Origin: Iris pallida
Lineage: Eukaryota; Streptophyta; Magnoliopsida; Asparagales; Iridaceae
Assembly: GCA_029216955.1 (NCBI GenBank)
Contig: JANAVB010044017.1
Coordinates: 4,610,234 to 4,674,233, forward strand
DNA: 64,000 bases
Direction: 5' to 3'
Part shown: piece by piece, positions 56,007 to 64,000 of the stretch
Numbering within the stretch: the first letter of the stretch is position 1
Layout: each line of letters begins with the position of its first letter
Program-made: the position numbers and the translations under genes
Notes under the pieces: generated by a model
What the model was told of the DNA's origin: nothing
Seen by the model: only the letters and a program-made list of their open reading frames with translations
Databases searched by the model: none

Positions 56007-57838
56007 AAGAGAAATAGAAGTAATACATCTCAACATCACGCACACGTATCCTTACCCCACAACACATTAGACTATAACAACATGTACAACCTAGAAAATC
56101 TTACTATCATAAATAAAGTGATTGGGCTAAATGCTAGCACATTTCATGAACTAAGGATATGAAATCAAGATAAACAAGTATCAAATACCACAAAAGTTTA
56201 GGATAATATAAGGAATTTAAATACGCTATATAAACTGAATCATGAACGATAATGTATACTTTCCTGGAGGTGGTGTGGTGATTTGACGACGTCCATCCAA
56301 CGAACTCGTTAGGTCAATGGTAGTAGATAATATGGAATCGTTACGAATGTCTCCAAAAGCTGAAACAAACATTACTAATATTTTTTGAATGGGTGAGAAA
56401 GTAAGAGTAGCATAACCATAACTCCAATTTGGACACAGGGGCAAGACAGTAATTTTGGATCAAAATAGTATCCGTATGTAGGCCCTTTACACAGAAAAAA
56501 CGTGCCAAACCTAATGGTCTCTAAAGTTAGCAAACTATATGTCTACAAGTCGAGAATGACGATACAAACTTTACGATATGCTCAGATTTGAATTCTGATG
56601 AGCCGATCACAAAAATGCCCGTTGAATTAGATCGTGGGGCCCTCAAAACAGTAATCTGGTTAAGTGTTTCATAATGGACCAAACTTTGGTCACACGACCA
56701 ACGTAACACTGCGAATCCAATGACACATGTTTTGTCACAATGTGATGAGCGTGCACAAATTAATTAGAAAATTTCAAAAAAGGATGATATTGTGATTTTC
56801 GATAGATACAGGTCAAATTCGTTACGCACACAACCAATTCGAATTCCGTCAAAGCCCACACGTCGATGAAGTTCGTATGCACCTTTTGATGCAATTAGTT
56901 TGTGATGAAGTCATCCGGTTTGTCAGGACGGACCCAGAATTAGAGATTTTCATGTTTTCAAAACTATTTTTTTATGTATTTTCAAATTGATTTTTATCAG
57001 TAAATAATATGTAATAATTAAAGTAAAAGTGACTCCTTGATGCGTTACGTATTCTATGATTCTATTTAATTTGATTTCAAAAATACTGAATAAACAGGTT
57101 GATAACATCATTCCAAATCATGGGTTTGGGTGTAAAAAACTGCCAACCTCTATTGAGTTTTTTTTAGATGTTTACAATGATTTTACCAAAAAACAAATGC
57201 AATTGTTCTAAACCGAATTGAAGGTATTTAAAGGGGGTTATACGGGCTATGTGTAGGATCCGACAGATCAAAATTCTATAAATCAACAAGAGAAAGAACA
57301 GGGTTCAAAGTTGAGTACCTTATTGTACTCAACTGAACTGAGCACAGTTATTTGACTAATGTGGCAGCTATTCAAGCCCATCTCCGGCGGAAACTGACAT
57401 CGTGGTCGCCTGAGTATGTTCAGGGATGGTAGAAGAGGTGTGCACGACCTTTCTTGGATGAGTCCTGGATCCCCACGATAAATTTTTCTAGAAGAATAGT
57501 GGTTTCCAAAATAAATTTATATGGATCTTTATGATTGGTTTCTAATTGATTTTCTTATTGATCTAATTAGGATTTGGACTAGATTTTAGTTTAAACTGTA
57601 GAGAACTTGATACGGGTCAATTAGGATTTAATTTGCTCTAAAATGATGGAAATTTGGATTAAGTTTAAAAGATTCAAATTTTAAATATAAAAAAAATGGT
57701 CGGTTCTTCACAAACACTCGAATTGGTGTAGAAATTCACAATTTATTATTTTTGTTTTTTTTTCTAGCGTGTTATTATTTATACAAATTAAAACTTAAAA
57801 TTTATTTAAATAAATAAATTATATATATATATATATAA
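56007..57838. other. Unassigned AT-rich sequence
   Basis: No credible ORF on either strand. The region near 56226-56360 is vaguely like the antisense LTR segments of the chromoviruses and may be an old LTR. A short (TA)n run lies at about 57818-57836, at the edge of the LINE. Confidence 0.35.
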
Positions 57839-58051
57839 CCAAAACTACCCAATCTTGTATTAAAAAATGCGCAGAATACCGAAGCCTTTACAAGAAAGAG
57901 CAAGAGGGAAAGAAGAAAAATAAAAAAGAACAGAATCCAGCCCGGATCAGTGAGTCAGGGAGTTCCAGAAGCCTTCCCCGACGTGCTTGCAGTGTCTTCC
58001 GACATTAGAGATCTGTTTGATAACCTCTCTTAAGAGTTTGTTGGCGAGATA

Positions 58052-58837
58052 TTACTTGCCCTCGTTTTTGAATTTGTTGCGATTCTTCCAAATAACCCAT
58101 GTGATGGCGGCTGCGACGATTTTCTGGTCGTGCGAGGCTCTGCCCCATGAGAGAAGAAGATCGTTGAAGCCCCCACCAGCCAGAGGCTGGTCACAACGGG
58201 AGGAGAGAGCATACCAAATCTGCGTAGCCAGGTCGCCGAACGCAAAAATGTGTTCAACAGATTCGGAGTGTCGCTCAGCACAATAATGGCAAGTCGAAGC
58301 TATATTGTAACCTATGGTGGTGAGGGTGTCATCTGTGGGGAGCTTCTTGCGGTACGCTTTCCTGAGCATGAACAACCATTTTTTGGGTATGTATGATTGC
58401 CAGAAGGGTCCGATGATGGGGGACGCCATTCCGCCTTTCCGCACCTCTCTTCTCGCGGAAGCCAGGGAGAAGCATCCGCTGGCCGAAGGGGACCACCGTA
58501 ATGAGTCTGGGACATGCGTAACCGTCAAACCGAAGATGGCTAACACCGCGGCCGCTGCCTCTTCTATCCACTCCTGAGCTTTCATCCCGTTCCACTCCCC
58601 TTCTGGATCCCACAGGTCCTTGATCTTGCTGTAAAGCAGGGCATCCGGGCGATAAGGGAGTAGGTCGTCACCGACCCACCGTTCGAAGAAGATAGCCGAG
58701 GCTTCTGATCCAAGATTGAGAAGAATCAACGGTTCAGCCAGAGTACGACCGTGCAGGATACGGCGCCAGGACGTCGAAGCTTTGCAATTCAGGGAAGCGG
58801 CACACGGATGGATGTGCTTGAAGTATCTAGCCTTCAT
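58052..58837 (-). pseudogene. LINE ORF2 C-terminus with zf-RVT domain
   Basis: An open stretch of about 260 codons. It has SLRWSPSASGCFSLASARRE and IPKKWLFMLRKAYRKKLPTD, then the zinc-binding zf-RVT motif CHYCAERHSESVEHIF (C-X2-C-X7-H-X4-H pattern up to the last His) and IVAAAITWVIWKNRNKF. This domain follows the RT of plant L1-type LINEs. The 3' untranslated part runs from 58051 to about 57839. Confidence 0.85.
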
Positions 58838-59122
58838 GAACCTCGTCTATCGGTTGTGACTTCTGCGAAGCTTCCACCACAGCTTCATGGAATAGGCGTC
58901 CACGACATGGGACAACCTGTAAAATCCGAGACCACCCTCATCCGTAGGTTTAGCCATGGTGTCCCAAATAGCCCAGTGATGCTTATCAGCGCCGTCGCTG
59001 TGACCCCAGAAGAAGTTGGCGAAGAGGTTTTTAATACAATTAAGAACTTTCTTGGGGGGGGGGAGCAGGCTACAAGGGTATAAATGGGGATGGAGGGGAT
59101 CACATGTTGGATGAGAATCTTC

Positions 59123-60082
59123 TTACCCCCAGGCGAGAGGGTCGCATTGTACCATCCTTCGATTTTTTTTTCTATTTTTGAGTACCAACCCTTCGAAAAT
59201 ACCGGTGTTAGATCTGCCATACACCAAGGGACACCCGAGGTACAAAAAGGGTGGGGGGTACACGATGGTGAAGGAGGTGATATTGGTGAGGGTGGCAGAT
59301 TGCTCTCCGTCGGCCGTATGGTGACAGTAAATAACACTATTATTGGGGTTAACCCGCTGTACGGAGCATCTGGAATATCTCTCTAGAGTGTTCATGACCA
59401 CTTTCACTGACCCGACGTCTCCGACTGAGAAAATAAGGATGTCGTCAGCATAAGCCAAATGAGTTATAACCGGACAGCCGCTGGTGGTGTAATAATGATG
59501 AAATCTGGGGGTCCCAACCATCCTGTTCAAGTTTTTGCTCAATGCTTCGGCAGCTATGATGAATATGGTGGACGATAGGGGGCCGCCTTATCTGACACCA
59601 TGACTGGCTTTAAAGAAGCCCTCTAATTGATCATTAATAACAGTGGAAAACCACGAGTCGCTAATCGATCTCCAAACTATGTCAATCCAAATCTCTGAAA
59701 ATCCAAAAGCTCTGAAAACCCAGATCATGAATTTCCAATCAAGACTGTCGTAAGCCTTTTCCATGTCTAGTTTAATGGCAATGCTACCCCCCTAGCCGGG
59801 AACTTCATGCAGGTCACCATTTCCTGAGCCAGCAGATTGTTGTCTAAAATATTCCTGCCTCGAACGAAACCATTTTTGTTCTTCTGAGATAATCTTGGGA
59901 AGAAGGCTACTCATGCGGTTAGCAATGATTTTTTAGATGATTTTATTGGTGAAGGTGCATAAACTCAGGGGTCTGAAGTCTTTAAAGGTTTCCAGGTTGT
60001 CCTTCTTGGAGATGAGGATTAGGTTGGCACTGGTTATCGATCTGGGGCATCTGGCTCCCTGAAAAAAAGCGATGGCCGCCTC
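59123..60082 (-). pseudogene. LINE reverse transcriptase core
   Basis: Minus-strand blocks in order: the FVRGRNILDNNLLAQEMV block near 59880-59830, KLDMEKAYDSLDWKFM near 59770 in a shifted frame, LSSTIFIIAAEALSKNLNRM near 59580-59530, and HLAYADDILIFSVGDVGS (59460-59410) with the catalytic YADD intact. Frame changes near 59790 and 59590 and several stops inactivate it. A long G run near 59055 marks another likely frameshift just downstream. Confidence 0.85.
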
Positions 60083-60710
60083 TTAGATATCAGTCTCGAT
60101 AATGTCCCAGCACGATCTGAAGAAGACAACAGTAAAACTGTTCGAGCCAGGAGCACCGTACTCGTTGAGGGCCCATACGGCTTCCATGACCTCGCTCGCA
60201 GATGGCAGGAGTAGCAGCTGGATGTTATCTCTGTCTTCTATCAGGGTGGGGATCGTCGCAAGGAAATCCTCATCCCTATGGATGACCTCTTTAGTAAACA
60301 GATGTGAGTAAAAGTTCTCCGCTGCCGATTGAATGTCACGGTGCTCTTTGAGGATGCGACCGCTATCATCTTTGATTTGATGAAGGGTGAGTTGTTGTCT
60401 GCGTCCCATAATGCAAGAGTGAAAGTAACTGGAGTTCTTGTCACCCTCCAAGTCCCATTTTAGTCTGGCTTTTGGTTTTCAGAACTCCGTCTCGACCTTG
60501 ATGCAAAACTTCAACAGGGCTCTGGTGAAATTGAGGGACGCTCTATTGGCTGGCGAACTGTCTCGAGCAAACAGCACTTCTGCACAGCTAACATCGTCTT
60601 TAGCTGCGCACATGGCCTGGAAGATATCCCCGAACGCCTCCTTGCTCCAGCAGGTGAGAGCTTTTCTGGTGGCTTTGAGTTTGGCGGCTACGCAAACGAG
60701 GGGGTCCAGG
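60083..60710 (-). pseudogene. LINE ORF2, region before and at the start of RT
   Basis: On the minus strand: ALTCWSKEAFGDIF, then (K)WDLEGDKNSSYFHSCIMGRR (the conserved D-N-S/T-FFH block of plant LINEs) and ENFYSHLFTKE ... EYGAPGSNSFTVVFFRSCW, the RT entry block (APGPDGF in relatives). A frame change lies near 60450. Confidence 0.8.

Positions 60711-60713
<3 letters not shown>

Positions 60714-60794
<81 letters not shown>
60714..60794. repeat. (TA)n microsatellite 1
   Basis: About 81 bp of pure TA between the LINE and the first SINE fragment. Confidence 0.95.
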
Positions 60795-60797
<3 letters not shown>

Positions 60798-60847
60798 AAT
60801 GACCCATAGCCTAGTGATAGTGGTGAGGCATGCGGCCCAAGTCGTCA

Positions 60848-60848
<1 letters not shown>
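60795..60848 (+). mobile_element. SINE 5' fragment, inverted partner
   Basis: A 54-bp segment identical to the reverse complement of 60965-61018. It contains the A-box-like TAGCCTAGTGA but stops before the B box, giving way to TA repeats. Confidence 0.7.

Positions 60849-60919
<71 letters not shown>
60849..60919. repeat. (TA)n microsatellite 2
   Basis: About 71 bp of pure TA, the loop between the inverted SINE copies. Confidence 0.95.
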
Positions 60920-60921
<2 letters not shown>

Positions 60922-61020
60922 AAAATAACAACATTGTCGAATGCTCCCACCAGGAATCGATCTCCTGACGACTTGGGCCGCATGCCTCACCACTATCACT
61001 AGGCTATGGGTCATTGGCAC
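60920..61020 (-). mobile_element. tRNA-derived SINE, about 100 bp
   Basis: On the minus strand it carries an A-box-like TAGCCTAGTGA (about 60997-61007) and, about 35 nt later, a B-box-like GATCGATTCC (about 60953-60962), the internal RNA polymerase III promoter of tRNA-related SINEs. A short unrelated body follows, and TA repeats where a tail would be. Non-coding; mobilised by LINE machinery. Confidence 0.7.
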
Positions 61021-61038
61021 ATATATATATATATATAT

Positions 61039-61131
<93 letters not shown>

Positions 61132-61152
61132 TATATATATATATATATATAT
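61021..61152. repeat. (TA)n microsatellite 3, with small interruptions
   Basis: About 132 bp, nearly pure TA with AAA near 61040 and TTTATATT near 61126. Confidence 0.95.
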
Positions 61153-61418
<266 letters not shown>

Positions 61419-61611
61419 TATGTGGAAAAAATATGTGTGTGTTTATGTGTGTCCTTTTCTCCGGGCTGGCGAGCAACGCTAGAGAGTGTCATGCCCCGAT
61501 CCCGGAGGATCGAAAACAAGCCACTGGGTGTGATGTCGTACAAGTCTAGATTATACTTGTATAAGACAAAACCATTACAGTTCCTGGTATTTCTCAGAAA
61601 ACAACGACAGC

Positions 61612-61614
<3 letters not shown>
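61419..61614 (+). repeat. 195-bp direct duplication, copy 1
   Basis: Nearly identical to 61681-61874 (one GT unit and two or three bases differ). Both copies contain the gypsy-LTR-like start TGTCATGCCCCGATCCCGG (61487 here) and both begin TATGTGGAAAAAATATGTG. Confidence 0.9.

Positions 61615-61680
<66 letters not shown>
61615..61680. repeat. (TA)n microsatellite 5
   Basis: About 66 bp of pure TA between the two copies of the duplication. Confidence 0.95.
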
Positions 61681-61683
<3 letters not shown>

Positions 61684-61874
61684 GTGGAAAAAATATGTGT
61701 GTGTTTATGTGTCCTTTTCTCCGGGCTGGCGAGCAACGCTAGAGAGTGTCATGCCCCGATCCCGGAGGATCGAAAACAAGCCACTGGGTGTGATGTCGTA
61801 CAAGTCTAGATTATACTTGTATAAGATAAAACCATTACAGTTTCTGGTATTTCTCAGAAAACAACGACAGCACA
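61681..61874 (+). repeat. 195-bp direct duplication, copy 2
   Basis: Second copy; it continues past 61874 into more LTR-like sequence, so it is probably the original from which copy 1 was made. Confidence 0.9.
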
Positions 61875-62107
61875 GCAAAACCAAGCAGATAAATTGAAGT
61901 CACAACAAGATATAAAGAAAAAGTATCTCTTTATTGATAATTGTAATGGATTACAAGACTTGCAGTTGAATACAGAGTTTACAACAGATTACAAGACCCT
62001 TGAATAGCCAACTGAATATATACTTACCATTTAGGCTTACAACCGAACATGCCAACTTTGCTTATAATATCTCTGGTACTACTGAGTTACACTGTTCCAT
62101 ACATTAT
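61747..62107 (-). mobile_element. Gypsy LTR fragment
   Basis: TGTCATGCCCCGATCCCGG is a typical plus-strand edge of an antisense gypsy LTR. The sequence runs to 62107 without an ORF, where a different LTR edge begins. Confidence 0.5.
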
Positions 62108-64000
62108 TGTCACGACCCGCACCCTGAGGAAGGGCACGAGAACGTGGGTACGTCCAGCCTACGCCGCAGTGTCGGCGGTAGAACGCTGTAGAGTTCGTCT
62201 ATAACATCTAACATCTAACAATAATATGATATAAACATATTATCTCCGCACAGAGGTATAATATAACATCTCAACTTTATATCTCAATCACAAGTCTAGG
62301 AAAGATAGAGCACGATATGGAAATCAGATAAAAGAAAGGAACTGAAATATAAATAGAGTTATCACACCACACAAAGTAGATGTCCAACACAAATAAATAC
62401 AAGTCCTGAAATATAACTAAAACTCAACTAACAATCGGAACAATCCGATACAAACTGAAAGCTGTAAATACTAGACTAGACTAGGCTAGACTCTACTGAG
62501 CTAGATGCTCCTCGGGGTCCTGAAGGTCATCCTCTTGTGCCCCATAGAAGGTAGGGCAGTCATCATCATCATCTGTAATATTTTCAACAGGTCCAGTCAG
62601 GACAGGAGCGAGCACAATACATCTCACGCAGTTCATATCATGTTGGGAAATGTAAAGCATGCAAAGAGTAAGATACATGAACTGTAAGAAAAGTATATGA
62701 AAACGAGAGAGAATTTATAACTGAAACATATTTATATAGGATAAGTAAAACTACAATACTAGTGATTTAGAGCACAATATGGTTATGTAAATGGCTTAGG
62801 TAAAACAATAACAATAGGTAGCTCCATCATACGTGAGTGTACAATAGATGCGAATAAGATTGCACAAGATGGGATTTAATCACATAACCATTCCTACTCA
62901 CCCTCCCCAATCAATACACAAGGATCCAGTCAAGTTACGTTACCTTGTACAAGAGGTTTTTATCATGTTTGCTCACGTGATCATGAGAGTACAAGATTGC
63001 ACAAGAGTATACATGAAAGCGGTATACATGAAATACAAGATGTTCGTGAAAAGCACATGACAGCTGCATCTGATGCACTCCGAGGGAGATAACATCGCAT
63101 AACAAGATCCATATAGTACCAATCCGTGATAACAACGTGACATCCTCATGTAAAGTAATCTAGAGCAAGAATATAAATCCTAACAAGTATGAAATGATCA
63201 GAGAATGTACTCGCCTGTCACCCTGAATGACTGATATGAATAGATGTCCGAACTGGTGTCACGGAGTCCTATTTAGAGTAAAACAGGTTAAGATGTGTTC
63301 AATATGAAATAATAGAAATCTGCAGTGCAAGCTACATGATTCTAAGTCAAACTAGGTCTACTAGTCCAATCTAGGTCAACTCTAGTCTGACTAGGTCAAC
63401 ACCAAGCCAAGCCTATACCAAGCATATGCCAAACCATATCTCAATATCATATATCAATATCAATATCACATATCATATCATATATCAATATCATATATCA
63501 ATATCATATATTAATATCGTATATCAATATCAATCTATATATATCTACTACCATATAATATATATACCCTTATCATAATACACTATATAAAATAGTTTAT
63601 ATATATATATCAATACACTATATGAGGGTAACCCTCAACCTAATCCATAACCTATACCAAACCCTCACACACTCATACTCTCACTAACTCTCTAACACGA
63701 TACCCACAACTAAAATATTAGTCTAACTCTCATACACTAACATAAATTGAATGGTACAACATCATAAATAAGATAACAGTGAAGACTAACCTTCAATTTA
63801 CTCTTCTGTCACTAAGGCCTAACCTAAGCCTATTGGTCTCATAACCACACACCACACTAGTCTATGGGAAATTGGGGGAAGAATGGGCTGTCAAATGCCA
63901 AATGGGGAAAAGAGATTTGGGGCTGCCTAGTGCAGCCCCTACTGCTGCACTTGGATACACCCATGCCAAGCCAACCCTGGCCTAGGCAGGGCAGCACCCT
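62108..64000 (-). mobile_element. Tekay-like gypsy LTR, antisense, running off the window
   Basis: Starts TGTCACGACCCGCACCC, like the plus-strand edge of chromovirus 3 (TGTCACGACCCGGTCC), and has the same kind of layout: an AT-rich first kilobase, then repeats, with GC rising at the very end. A tract of ATATCAATATCAT-type repeats fills about 63430-63560. No ORF is supported. Confidence 0.55.

Larger units (their letters stand above)
57839..60713 (-). mobile_element. 5'-truncated L1-type LINE, antisense
   Basis: Contains the RT and C-terminal parts of a plant LINE ORF2 on the minus strand; ORF1, the endonuclease and the RT N-terminus are missing beyond 60713, where a (TA)n array begins. Its 3' end lies at about 57839 and abuts another (TA)n run. 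5' truncation is usual for LINEs. No clear poly(A) tail remains. Confidence 0.85.

Noticed and set aside
57987..60444. Plus-strand frames opposite the LINE
   Set aside because: Shadows of ORF2 on the minus strand; none has a domain.
63430..63560. ATATCAATATC repeats as a possible CRISPR-like array or satellite
   Set aside because: Short, irregular, no spacers; an AT-rich microsatellite tract within an LTR of a plant genome.

Overview
The window is plant nuclear DNA, almost certainly intergenic heterochromatin of a flowering plant with a large, repeat-rich genome. Every coding fragment I recognise belongs to a plant transposon lineage: a Sirevirus-type Ty1/copia element, an Ogre/Tat-type Ty3/gypsy element, Tekay/Del-type chromoviruses, a plant L1-type LINE, tRNA-derived SINEs, a Mutator-like element and a hAT-type MITE. 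I see no host protein-coding gene, tRNA, rRNA or CRISPR array. The species cannot be read from the sequence.

Bases 169-54797 are one Russian-doll nest. The outer layer is a Sirevirus-like copia element (5' LTR from 169, PBS at 838, gag from 886, pol to about 51.8 kb, an env-like ORF at 52.35-53.58 kb, 3' LTR 54000-54797). Its gag is split by an Ogre/Tat-like element at 1421-46802, flanked by the 5-bp target site duplication (TSD) GGTAC. With its own inserts removed this element is about 14.0 kb long. It is itself split three times: (i) in gag by a sense-strand chromovirus with a chromodomain (4255-14256, TSD GCAGG); (ii) at the end of the second RNase H by an antisense element that has long LTRs and no visible coding capacity (20006-31947, TSD GTAAC/ATAAC); (iii) in integrase by an antisense, internally deleted chromovirus (32492-41947, TSD GGCCC). 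The left LTR of (ii) carries an 800-bp MULE-like element (21907-22706). A 705-bp hAT-type MITE (46875-47579, TSD CTCACGAC) sits in the Sirevirus gag just downstream of the Tat element. LTR similarity judged by eye (Tat about 93%, chromovirus 1 and the non-coding element about 95%, chromovirus 3 about 98-99%) agrees with this order of insertion.

The Tat element has an unusual 3' region. Between the end of integrase (42.82 kb) and its 3' LTR (45.77 kb) lie three small open reading frames on the opposite strand, at 42908-43201, 44536-44856 and 45332-45487. Each has a good TATA box 40-120 bp upstream of its ATG. Antisense extra genes are known in some Tat relatives, but a three-unit arrangement with separate promoters is the most interesting thing I found here.

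Right of the nest are a truncated gypsy LTR (54798-56006), 1.8 kb that I cannot assign, a 5'-truncated antisense LINE (57839-60713), and a cluster of long (TA)n arrays (60.7-61.7 kb). The arrays separate an inverted SINE pair, a second SINE and a 195-bp direct duplication. The window ends in further gypsy LTR sequence (61487-64000). All coding regions are broken by stops, frameshifts or lost catalytic residues, so I see no autonomous element.
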